The notes under the pieces: generated by a model
Database searches by the model: none
What the model was told of the DNA's origin: nothing
The model's input: the letters and a program-made list of their open reading frames with translations, nothing else
Source of the DNA: Paraimprobicoccus trichonymphae
Lineage (GTDB): Bacteria; Bacillota; Clostridia; Oscillospirales; Acutalibacteraceae
NCBI GenBank assembly: GCA_036322875.1
Contig: AP027925.1
Coordinates: 248,001-312,000, forward strand
DNA length: 64,000 bases
Direction of reading: 5' to 3'
Program-made: the position numbers and the translations under genes
Shown: in pieces, positions 19,524 to 27,950 of the stretch
How positions within the stretch are numbered: position 1 is the first letter of the stretch
Layout: the number at the start of each line of letters is the position of its first letter

Positions 19524-20405
19524 TTACTGACTAATTTTACTTTTTTTAAAATTCGGCATAACTAAAGCTACAGAAACAATAACGGCAGTAATTAATTTTA
19601 AATCACTTGGATTTAATCCTAATTCTAAAATAAAAGCTATTACTATTCTGTAAAAAATAGATCCTAAAGCTACAGATATAAGTTTTAAATAAAAATTTTT
19701 ATTTTTTGCTTTAAATATAGCTTCTCCTATTACTATGGAAGCAAGACCTATTACAACAGCTCCTGTACCTGTATTTATATCAGAATATCCTTGGTTTTGT
19801 GAAATTAATGCTCCAGAAAATGCACATAATCCATTGCTTATAACCAAACCTAAAATTTTCATAAAATCTGTATTTATTCCTAAAGAACTTGCCATACTAG
19901 AATTGTTTCCAGTGGCTCTGAGTGCTGCACCTAATTCTGTACCAAAAAACCAATATAATAATAAAATTAAAATAATACAAGTTATAAATCCAAATATTAA
20001 AACAGCATTAGTATTATCAAGATTTCTTATAAAATTAAAAATTGTATTTTTATTCAAAAGAGAAATATTTGCTTTTCCCATTATTCTTATATTTACAGAA
20101 TATAAAGCTATCATAACTAAAATTCCTGATAATATAGCTTGAATTTTTAATTTAGTGTGTAAGATGCCTGTAGTCAAACCAGCTAACATACCAGCAATAA
20201 CCGAAATTATCAAACTTAAAAACGGATTTATCCCAGCATAAATAGAAACTGCACTGACACTTCCGCCCAGAGTTATCGTTCCATCAACTGTCATGTCAGC
20301 AAAATCCAGTATTCTAAAAGTTATATACAATCCTAAAGCCATTACAGCCCAAATTAACCCTTGAGAACATGCACTTAATATTATTCCCATTTTTTCAAAT
20401 ATCAC
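19524..20405 (-). CDS. ABC transporter permease, TrpY-like
   Basis: Integral membrane permease of 293 residues with about eight or nine hydrophobic segments, belonging to the family that accompanies ABC-type substrate-binding proteins of the TrpX kind. The N-terminal segment with ALGLYITFRILDFADMTVDG and the later GLASIVIGEAIF block are diagnostic. Known relatives import tryptophan or other amino-acid-like compounds. The expected ATPase and binding protein are not beside it, so it is an orphan here. Start is uncertain: GTG 20405 overlaps the AGAGG site, while ATG 20390 is somewhat far from it. Confidence 0.8.
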   Translation of the reverse strand: MIFEKMGIILSACSQGLIWAVMALGLYITFRILDFADMTVDGTITLGGSVSAVSIYAGINPFLSLIISVIAGMLAGLTTGILHTKLKIQAILSGILVMIALYSVNIRIMGKANISLLNKNTIFNFIRNLDNTNAVLIFGFITCIILILLLYWFFGTELGAALRATGNNSSMASSLGINTDFMKILGLVISNGLCAFSGALISQNQGYSDINTGTGAVVIGLASIVIGEAIFKAKNKNFYLKLISVALGSIFYRIVIAFILELGLNPSDLKLITAVIVSVALVMPNFKKSKISQ

Positions 20406-20520
20406 CTCTTACAATTTTACGACTTTTACTCCGAAAATTCTAACAAAATAATACAAAAAAACAATTTAGATGCTATTTACAAATGCTATTGATTTTTTTT
20501 ATTTAAAACAAAAAAATATG

Positions 20521-20526
20521 TATAAT
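20521..20526 (+). promoter_or_regulatory. -10 element of rnpB
   Basis: A perfect TATAAT ends nine bases before the first base of the rnpB P1 helix, the right distance for a transcript starting at 20535. No good -35 box is present at 17 bases; the DNA upstream is A/T-tract rich. Confidence 0.6.
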
Positions 20527-20534
20527 AGAGAATT

Positions 20535-20873
20535 GAGTGTACTGAATAGTCGCGCATAAAAAAATTATGTGAGGAAAGTCCGAACTCCGTAGAGCATGGT
20601 AGCAGTTAACGACTGCCGAGAGTGATCTTAGGGAAAGTGCAACAGAAAGTATACCGCATTTAGCAAGGTTGAAAAAGTGAGGTAAGAGCTCACTAATCGT
20701 TTAGGCAACTAAATGATTTTGTAAACCCTACCTGGAGCAACACCATTGGTTTCGTAAATATTTTTACACCTGCTCGGTATGATATTTGCTTAAGGGTGGC
20801 AAAAAGCCATGTTGGCGACATATGGCTCAGATAGATGACTATTTAAGACAGAATTCGGCTTATATGTACACTC
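20535..20873 (+). ncRNA. rnpB: RNase P RNA
   Basis: RNA subunit of RNase P, which trims tRNA 5' ends. Conserved core sequences are present: GAGGAAAGTCCGAACTC near the 5' end, ACAGAAAGTATACCGC, and ACAGAATTCGGCTTA near the 3' end. The P1 helix is given by GAGTGTAC (20535-20542) pairing with GTACACTC (20866-20873), which sets both ends. Length about 340 is normal. A promoter lies directly upstream and pgk follows on the same strand. Confidence 0.95.
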
Positions 20874-20958
20874 AGTTTGGAAAAAAGCTTGTTATTGCAT
20901 AATCTTTTTTGTATAATTATTATAGATAATTTGTGTTATATACAGAAAGGATGTTTTT

Positions 20959-22155
20959 ATGCCATATTTAAATAAAAAATCTATAGAAAATGTAGACTTG
21001 GAAAATAAAAAAGTATTAGTCAGATGTGATTTGAATGTTCCGTTTGACCAGGCTGGTGATATTTTTGACACAAAAAGAATAACAGAATCTCTTGAAACTA
21101 TAAATTATTTGATAAATAATAACTCTAAAATTATTATTTGTTCTCATTTGGGTAGACCAAAGAATAATGTTTACGATGAGAAACTTTCTCTTAGACCTGT
21201 TGCCAAAAAATTGTCAGATCTATTAAATAAAGAAGTAAAATTTTCTAAATATACGATAGGAGAAGAGGCAAAAAAAACAACTTCGGAATTAAAATCTGGA
21301 GAGGTTTGTTTGCTTGAAAATTTGAGATTTTTTCCGGAAGAAGAACAAAACGACTTAAATTTTGCTGAAAAATTGGCTTCTTTGGCTGAAATCTATGTGA
21401 ATGACGCATTTGGAACTTCGCATAGAGCACATGCTTCTACAGTGGGAGTAACAAAATTTTTGCCGTCGGTATGCGGATTTTTAATAAAAAAAGAAATATC
21501 TATTATGAGTAAAATTTTAGAAAATCCAGAAAGACCTTTTGTTTCTGTTTTAGGAGGTTCTAAAGTATCAGATAAAATTGGAGTTATTAATAGTTTATTA
21601 GAAAAAGTTGATATTCTCATCATTGGTGGTGGGATGGCGTACACTTTCATGAATGCTTTGGGATACTCTGTTGGAACTTCAATTTGTGAATATGATAAAA
21701 TAGAATTAGCAAAAGATATTATGACTAAGGCAAAGGAAAAAAATATAAAATTATTTTTACCTGTAGATAATAAAGTTGGTACTGAGTATAAACCAGATAC
21801 GGAATTTAAAACTGTGGATGCAGATAAAATCCCAGATGGTTGGATGGGTTTAGATATAGGTGAAAAAACAGCTAAATTTTTTTCAGACATAATAAAAAAA
21901 GCTAAAACAATAATTTGGAATGGCACATTGGGAGTATCAGAATGGGAAAACTTCTCATATGGTACTTTTTCGGTTGCAAAAACAATTGCTGAGTCTGATG
22001 CTGTCGCTATAATTGGCGGAGGAGATTCTGCGGCAGCTGTAGAAAAATTAGGATTTTCAGACAAGATGACTCATATTTCAACTGGGGGCGGAGCTTCTCT
22101 AAGATTTTTAGAAGGAAAAGAATTACCGGCACTAATGGCATTAGATAATAAATAA
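20959..22155 (+). CDS. pgk: phosphoglycerate kinase
   Basis: Glycolytic enzyme that transfers phosphate from 1,3-bisphosphoglycerate to ADP. The 398 residues match the usual length. Visible signatures: KKVLVRCDLNVPFD at the N-terminus, SHLGRPKN, LLENLRFF, VLGGSKVSDKIGVI and the C-terminal GGGDSAAAVEK and HISTGGGASL blocks. ATG 20959 follows AGAAAGGA. It is not followed by tpiA or preceded by gap, so the usual glycolytic operon is broken up. A strong terminator follows. Confidence 0.98.
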   Translation: MPYLNKKSIENVDLENKKVLVRCDLNVPFDQAGDIFDTKRITESLETINYLINNNSKIIICSHLGRPKNNVYDEKLSLRPVAKKLSDLLNKEVKFSKYTIGEEAKKTTSELKSGEVCLLENLRFFPEEEQNDLNFAEKLASLAEIYVNDAFGTSHRAHASTVGVTKFLPSVCGFLIKKEISIMSKILENPERPFVSVLGGSKVSDKIGVINSLLEKVDILIIGGGMAYTFMNALGYSVGTSICEYDKIELAKDIMTKAKEKNIKLFLPVDNKVGTEYKPDTEFKTVDADKIPDGWMGLDIGEKTAKFFSDIIKKAKTIIWNGTLGVSEWENFSYGTFSVAKTIAESDAVAIIGGGDSAAAVEKLGFSDKMTHISTGGGASLRFLEGKELPALMALDNK

Positions 22156-22237
22156 TAAAAAGTGAAGGATATATGCCATTTGAAATTTTATTGCAAGATA
22201 GATTTGTTAAAAAAATAAAAATTAGAGAAATTATGAT

Positions 22238-22266
22238 AAAAAATCCTGATTTTATCAGGATTTTTA
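22238..22266. terminator. bidirectional intrinsic terminator after pgk
   Basis: AAAATCCTGA and TCAGGATTTT form a stem of about ten pairs with a TTTTA loop, with A and T runs on both sides. It can end pgk from the left and the leftward small Cys-rich gene from the right. Confidence 0.85.
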
Positions 22267-22284
22267 AGTTTTAAGAAATCACTA

Positions 22285-22575
22285 CTAGTTAGAAAAACAT
22301 GAGCAGCTGTTTCCGTTGTTGCCAATCAAATTAGCATCATAAACACTTACTGGAAGACTTGCTAAAGGATTTGAGTATCCTACTGGGTTAGCATAAGGGG
22401 AAATTGGGTTAGCATAAGGAGCAACTGGACTAATTGGACCAATCGGATTTCCTGTATTTACTGAACTATCTATACTGTAAGAAAATGTTAACGGAATATA
22501 TTCAGTAAAAGTACCCGTAGTGACATCATTGTTGCATCTTCCTACATTATTATTACAATTACATCTACAAGACAT
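22285..22575 (-). CDS. small Cys-rich, Pro/Asn-repeat protein, possibly surface or spore coat
   Basis: 96 residues. The N-terminus MSCRCNCNNNVGRCNN is rich in Cys and Asn and the C-terminus ends in SCSCFSN. The middle carries a short repeat, PYANPISPYANPVGYSNP. There is no signal peptide. Cys clusters at both ends with a low-complexity middle recall spore-coat or other cross-linked structural proteins, but this is a resemblance in style only. AAGGAATG precedes the ATG. The gene is regulated by its own promoter region, which contains a perfect palindrome (22605-22621), and ends at the bidirectional terminator. Confidence 0.6.
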   Translation of the reverse strand: MSCRCNCNNNVGRCNNDVTTGTFTEYIPLTFSYSIDSSVNTGNPIGPISPVAPYANPISPYANPVGYSNPLASLPVSVYDANLIGNNGNSCSCFSN

Positions 22576-22604
22576 ATATTATCATTCCTTTTTTTTTAAT
22601 ATAC

Positions 22605-22621
22605 TGTGAAAACGTTTCACA
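22605..22621. promoter_or_regulatory. palindromic operator, LacI/CcpA-like
   Basis: TGTGAAAACGTTTCACA is a perfect palindrome with 7-base arms around a central CG-containing trio. It resembles catabolite-responsive (cre) or other LacI-family operators. It lies 30 bases upstream of the small Cys-rich gene, next to AT-rich DNA that could hold its -10 box. Repression by a LacI-family protein is inferred. Confidence 0.55.
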
Positions 22622-22737
22622 ATATAATATATGTTAAATATCATAAATGTGTTACTGAAAAATTATTTATCTCAATTTTCATTATATTAGACCTGTCCTA
22701 AAACTTTAAAATATGCTAAAATTTTAGAAAGGACAAT

Positions 22738-23420
22738 AAAAATAGAATTGAAAAATTACCAGAAACAAAATATTTAGTAACATTCGGAATAAGAAAACCA
22801 ACATTTGAAGCAATACACGCGATCCTCTAAAGCGCATACAAGGAGATGCGCAAAAAGGCAGTAGATCGCGAAAATTGAGTGTTTTGGATGTGCTAATTAT
22901 TATGCTTGGATATTTACCACGATTATCGCACAATGGAAAATTTGGGCTTTGATTATGGTGTATCTAAAACAACGAATTTCCGAGGCTGTTGCATAGGTCG
23001 AACAAACTTTAATCAAAGATGGAACATTTTCATTGCCGTCAAAACGCGAATTAATCAAGGAAAACACCACGCGATAATTGATGTTATAGAATGCGAAACC
23101 GAACGTCCAAAACATGGACAAAAAGCTTCATATTCAGGTAAAAAAAGCACACAATAAAATAACAAATAGTCATAAACAGCGACACAAAACAAATTATAAG
23201 TATTTATGAAAAAAAGGTTCCATGCATGATTTGGAGATTTTTAAGCGCAGCAAATTTCATTTGTTGAAAGATATTTTATTTATTGGCGACAAAGGATATC
23301 AGGATTTAAAACTCTACCATTCAAACAGTTTGACGCCGTATAAAAAGCCGAAAAACGGCGAACTTACTGACAGTTTAATTCACAAATTTCAAGTTACAGA
23401 ATTTGCATCTAACACGTAAA
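22738..23420 (+). pseudogene. IS5-family transposase relic, left copy
   Basis: Pieces in three frames run in family order: an N-terminal KPTFEAIHAIL region, an HTH-like KLSVLDVLIIMLGYL, a DDE start (YHDYRTMENLGFDYGVS), then ECETERPKHGQKASYSGKKS and LFIGDKGYQDLKLYHSN with TPYKKPKNGELT. The ERPxxxQxxYSGKK and DKGYQ blocks are diagnostic for this group. At least three frameshifts are present. Confidence 0.75.
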
Positions 23421-23471
23421 TCGTCGTATTAAACTCTTCAAAATTCTTCAACAACGTTATCGCAACAAACA

Positions 23472-24697
23472 GAAAAAGCAATTAATTCTCTTAAAGAATA
23501 TTTTAAAACAAAAAATAAAACAGACTGCGACAAGAAATATCAAACTTCACTAGATGATCGTACAAGATTATTTGAACAAGTTCTTAAAGCCCTATGCAAC
23601 TCAAAACCTATTAATGAAGAAATTTTAACTAATTTTGGTGAAATACAAACTGAATTTATTAATGGAATAAAGGCTAATGTGTTTTTTGAAAAAATCGAAA
23701 AAAGTGAAAAATCTAATAAAATATGATTTAAATAATGCAAAAATTACACTAAGAGACAGTTCTAAAAGTAAAAAGTTTGTTTTGGATGGTTTCGCTAACC
23801 TTAATATTTTTATTGAAGAATTTTTATTCATTATGAAAAAGAAAAAAATATTAAAAATTTGGTTGATGATTATATAGAACTTTTGTGCAATATACGTAAA
23901 CATATTGAAGTATTTGGAGAAATTTACAATACAGAAATTAAAAAGTTTCTAAATGAAACAGGAGAAGTTAGAATGTTGTTAAAAAATCAAAATGTAAATT
24001 TTGGTTTAAAAGAAAAAGAATACTTGGAATTATTAAAAAATAAAAAAAATACGAGTAACACTCAAGGCATTGTTGAACTTTTTTATAAATTAAAAAAATT
24101 TGAGACAATTTTAAAAAATTTCATGTATTCTGAAATTAAAAAAATCGAAAAAAAAATATCATATGAAATAGAATTTTACACACTTGGCATCGACAATGGT
24201 GATAATGCAGTCAGATATGCACTGTTAAAAATCGACGAATATAAATCACTAAAATCAAATAATGATGATAACAAATATAAAAAATTTGTTAATTTATTAA
24301 AATGGATAAAAGTATTACGCGAAAAAAAGCAACCATATATAAAAAAATAAATGATGATTGTGATAATTTACTTCCAAATTTGTCTGATAGTATTCATAAT
24401 AAAAATTTTTTATCTGCGTTAGAAGACTTGAAAAATGAAGTAAAAATTGAAGTTCCAACTCTGAGATGGTTTAAGCTCGATAGCCAACTAGTTGCTATTA
24501 TAAAACTTACATTGAAAAATAAAAAAGATAAAAATGAAAACTTAAAAAAAGATATTAAGAGTAAAATGGAAAAACTTTATAAATATTATTTTGGTGTTGG
24601 AACAACCAATAAAGAATTTAACGATTGGACTTGTCAATCTATAGATTTAATTAAAAGCATTGAGCGGCAAATAAACCGTTCAAAAACAAAAAAATGA
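23472..24697 (+). pseudogene. broken gene for a helical, Lys/Glu-rich protein (cargo)
   Basis: Four open stretches follow one another in changing frames: about 23472-23725, 23677-23877, 23859-24350 and 24302-24697. Each continues the same Lys/Asn/Glu-rich helical composition without a gap, so they look like one former gene of about 400 codons broken by single-base changes at A and T runs. The longest piece (23859-24350, 163 codons) might still be translated. No family recognised. It lies between two IS5 relics. Confidence 0.5.
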
Positions 24698-24709
24698 TAA
24701 AATAAACAA

Positions 24710-25553
24710 ATGAATAAGTATGAAAAAATACAAAAACAAGAAGACCAAAATTTCAAATTAATCACAGGCGTCACAAAAAAGTATTCGAAAAAATGCTTAA
24801 AATCTTAAAAAAAGATTATCAATCAACACACAGAAAAGGTGGAAGGAAGGGACTCTTTCAGTTGAACTCAGATTAACAATGGCACTTGAATACTGGCGAG
24901 AATACAGAAGTATGAGTCATATGTCTTTGGGTTATGAGTACCAAAATCAACGCTATGCAAATATATAATTTGGGTGAAAGGATGTATATTAAGACGGTCG
25001 GAAAAGTTCAAAATCAAAGAAACTAAATAACGTTTTAAATCCGATAATACTGAAAAAATAATTTTGAAATTTTGCTCTTAGATGTTGAAGAACAGCCAAT
25101 CGAAATGCCGAATTACAAACAAAAATTATCATACTCAGGTAAAAAAAAGAGGCACACAACAAAATATCAAATTTTAGCCAATGCAAAAACACGTGAGATA
25201 CTTGATGTTTTTAATGCAATCAGCGCGACACACAATTTTGTAACATTTAAAAACTCTTTAGCCAAAATACTCGGGGAAAGAAGTTAAAATTTATTCAGAT
25301 AAGGGGTATCAAGGAATTCAAAAATTTTTTCCGAATACTAAAATACCAAAAAAAGCTACAAAAAATCATCCTCTCAATGAAGAAGAAATCATTGAAAATA
25401 AGCTTTTGGCACAAAAAAATCGCAATTGAACATATTAATAGAGAAATAAAAATATTTAGAATTTGTAAAGAAATTTACAAAAACAAAGGAAAAAGAGGTT
25501 CGCTCAGGGTCAAATTAATTGCAAATTTGTATAATCATAGGTTGGGTTTTTGA
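24710..25553 (+). pseudogene. IS5-family transposase relic, right copy
   Basis: ATG 24710 begins a transposase N-terminus. LRLTMALEYWREYRSMSHMS, DVEEQPIEMPNYKQKLSYSG, SATHNFVTFKNSL, SDKGYQGIQKFFPNTKIP and a C-terminal IEHINREIKIFRI block follow in family order through several frame changes, ending at TGA 25551-25553. It differs from the left copy at most positions, so it is a separate element. Its end carries the right inverted repeat. Confidence 0.8.
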
Positions 25554-25755
25554 GTTTAGAAACAGGTCTAATATAAGAATATTGGTTTTTTGTACAATTT
25601 TCAATCGCTATTTTTTCCGGCTATTATTGATAAAGTATTCCGCACATTATAGGTTGTCATCCTATAGTTTAGGACATGATTTAAAAATTTGTTTTGCTTT
25701 AAAAATTTATGAAAAGAATTGTCTAGAAAGATCAAATAGTATTATAATACTTGGA

Positions 25756-27102
25756 ATGAGTACCATTGCAGCTATTTGTACATCTCAAGGGATTGGTGGA
25801 ATCGGCGTAGTTAGAATTTCAGGAGAGAATTCTATAAAAATTGCTGATTCTGTTTTTAAATCTAATTCAAAATTAGATAAATTAAAAGGTTATACAGCGA
25901 AATTTGGTAAAATTATAGAAAATGGAGAATTTATAGACGAAGCAATTGCTTTGGTTTTTAGAGCTCCCCATAGCTATACTGGCGAAAATGTAGTAGAGAT
26001 TTCTTGCCATGGCGGTTTGTTTTTAGTGAGAAGACTTTTAAGAGCCGTTTTAAATGCTGGTGCTGAACTTGCCAAGGCTGGTGAATTTACTAAAAGAGCT
26101 TTTTTGAACGGAAAATTAGATTTAACACAAGCTGAATCTGTTATAGATTTGATTAATTCTAAGACTGAAAAATCTAATAGATTAGCTTTTGATGTAAAAC
26201 AAGGTGTAACTTACAAGAAAATTTTAAGTATAAAAGAAAAAATTTTAGATATTATATCCAGCTTAGATGCTTGGATAGACTATCCTGAGGAAGATATTCC
26301 GGAAATTAAAGAACGAAATTTAATAGAAAATTTATCTGTAATTTGTGAAAAAATAAATAAATTAATAAATACTTATGACTATGGAAAAATTATAAAGTCA
26401 GGAATTAAAACTGTAATTTTAGGAAAACCAAATGTAGGAAAGTCTACTCTTATGAATTTACTATCTGGAACTCAAAAATCAATAGTTACCGACATTCCAG
26501 GAACGACTAGAGATGTTATAGAAGAAACTATACTTTTAGGAGATATTCAATTATCACTTTTAGATACTGCAGGAATAAGAAAAACAGATAACTTAATAGA
26601 AAAAATAGGAGTAGAAAAGTCAAAAGATGAGCTTAAAACAGCTGATTTGGTTTTTGTATTGTTAGACAATTCAAGAGAATTATCACAAGAAGATATTGAA
26701 ATTTTAGATTTTACTAAAAACAAAAAAAGAATAGTAATAATAAATAAAACAGACTTAGAAAAAAAATTAAATTTAAATTTTGAGCTAGAAAATATAGTTA
26801 ACTTTTCAGCTAAAAATGAACAGGGACTAAATGATTTAAAAAATATGCTATATAAAATCATTAATATCGAAAATTCAGATGAAAATGAAGTCATAATCTC
26901 AAATGAAAGACAATTAGATTGCTTAAAACGGTCTCTAAAATTACTGAATTTTTGTATAAATGATTTAAAAAATAATGTCACTTTAGATGTAATTACCATT
27001 TTATTGCAAGAAGTTTTGGATGTTTTAAATGAATTAACTGGTGAAAATACTAACGAAGAACTAATAAACAAAATATTTTCAAAATTTTGTGTTGGTAAAT
27101 AA
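25756..27102 (+). CDS. mnmE: tRNA modification GTPase MnmE
   Basis: GTPase that works with MnmG to modify U34 of tRNAs. The N-terminal formyl-THF domain starts at MSTIAAICTSQG, which fixes ATG 25756; an open frame continues upstream into IS DNA but lacks homology. The inserted G domain has GKPNVGKST, IPGTTRD, DTAGIRKT and INKTD. The C-terminus ends FCVGK, with the Cys-x-Gly-Lys end typical of the family. 448 residues, normal. The ribosome site is weak. The neighbours usually seen (mnmG, rsmG, jag) are absent. It directly follows the composite IS5 element. Confidence 0.97.
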   Translation: MSTIAAICTSQGIGGIGVVRISGENSIKIADSVFKSNSKLDKLKGYTAKFGKIIENGEFIDEAIALVFRAPHSYTGENVVEISCHGGLFLVRRLLRAVLNAGAELAKAGEFTKRAFLNGKLDLTQAESVIDLINSKTEKSNRLAFDVKQGVTYKKILSIKEKILDIISSLDAWIDYPEEDIPEIKERNLIENLSVICEKINKLINTYDYGKIIKSGIKTVILGKPNVGKSTLMNLLSGTQKSIVTDIPGTTRDVIEETILLGDIQLSLLDTAGIRKTDNLIEKIGVEKSKDELKTADLVFVLLDNSRELSQEDIEILDFTKNKKRIVIINKTDLEKKLNLNFELENIVNFSAKNEQGLNDLKNMLYKIINIENSDENEVIISNERQLDCLKRSLKLLNFCINDLKNNVTLDVITILLQEVLDVLNELTGENTNEELINKIFSKFCVGK

Positions 27103-27217
27103 TTTGAATTTAATCTAATTTACTAATTTCAATAGTAAACTGTTTTTTTACGAGCTAAAAAATAATTTTAACATCTTTTTAGCATGTTTAAAAATTTATA
27201 GATTTGAAGAAGTTTAA

Positions 27218-27376
27218 ATGAAATTAGTAGAAATACAAAAATAAAGTTTTAATATTTGTGACGTATCACAAAATATCTTAATAAAAAGCCAAGATGACTT
27301 ATTAAAAGCTGTAGACTTTTTAAAGCAGATAAAACACCATAAAGAGCAACTTATTACTAAAATTAATTTATAAGAA
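27218..27376 (+). pseudogene. small relic, possibly phage-derived
   Basis: One frame reads MKLVEIQK, a stop, then FNICDVSQNILIKSQDDLLK and further helical sequence to a TAA near 27373. A single in-frame stop breaks a protein of about 50 residues. The composition resembles small phage proteins, but no family can be named. Confidence 0.25.
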
Positions 27377-27377
27377 A

Positions 27378-27545
27378 AAAGCGAGAAAACCACCAAACTT
27401 TAGTTTAGTTGGATAAATTTCCCTAAAATATAAAAAAATGTTGACAAAAAAATAATAAATTGTTAGTATCAAATAAGTACCATGGGACTTACAGGAATTC
27501 ACATTTGAAATGACATGGAGCTTAACAAATCGCAAAACCAAAAGT
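27378..27545 (+). repeat. dispersed repeat, copy C, with intact promoter
   Basis: Begins with GCGAGAAAAC and a hairpin-like CCAAACTTTAGTTTAGTTGG, then GGATAAAT and AAAATATAAAAAAATG before TTGACA (27441-27446), 17 bases and TAGTAT (27464-27469). The downstream block ATGGGACTTACAGG, ACATTTGAAATGA, ATGGAGCTTA is shared with copies A and E. It points toward the LanM-type gene, 400-480 bases downstream. Confidence 0.75.
27441..27469 (+). promoter_or_regulatory. sigma-A promoter within repeat copy C
   Basis: TTGACA, 17-base spacer, TAGTAT. The spacer is the same A-rich sequence as in copies D (40222) and E (44807, minus strand), differing at one to three positions. It probably transcribes the LanM-type gene and its oxidoreductase partner with a long leader. 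Confidence 0.7.
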
Positions 27546-27950
27546 CTGCGCCAGGCAAAATATCAATTATAATAACATTGCTGATTAGCGGATTTTTTTA
27601 CATTATATATGAGGATGTAAATAATTCATAATTATGTAATAGGTGTAGAACTAACGTCTTGTGTGAGGTGCATTAATACATAGCATGTCTCTAGTTTAAG
27701 TAATTTATTTAAGAGAGTTTGATATTGAAAAAAACAAATTAAATTTTAGTGTGCAATGATAACAGGCTTGTGAAGAATCATTAAAAATTAAGATAATTAT
27801 ATAGAAAATTTTTAATTCCAATGAGGTGTTTTCCTTAGATTTAGTGTTTGTTTAGTATTTGTTTAAATTTTAAATTATGGAAGTGGCTTAAAAATTTTAA
27901 AAAAAGAAAAAATATTTAATTTTTGGACGAATTTTTTTCCAGAAGAAAAT
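27546..27950 (+). other. leader region upstream of the LanM-type gene
   Basis: No peptide-precursor gene with a ribosome site was found in any frame, although such genes often precede LanM. The LanM frame itself is open back to 27867 (YGSGLKILKKEKIFNFWTNF), so the real start may be a rare codon upstream. A GGAAGTGG at 27879-27886 would be a usable ribosome site, but its ATG (27877) is in another frame. Confidence 0.4.

Larger units (their letters stand above)
22682..25575. mobile_element. decayed composite element bounded by IS5-type copies
   Basis: The outer ends are inverted repeats: TTATATTAGACCTGTC at 22682-22697 and the reverse complement of nearly the same sequence at 25553-25575. Inside are an IS5-type transposase relic on the left, broken cargo in the middle and a second, different IS5-type relic on the right. 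Both transposases are full of frameshifts, so the unit is immobile now. Whether it ever moved as one piece is inference. Confidence 0.55.

Noticed and set aside
22173..22274. 33-codon open frame after pgk with a good ribosome site (GAAGGA)
   Set aside because: It reads straight through the bidirectional terminator hairpin, and its C-terminus is just the hairpin sequence; most likely chance.
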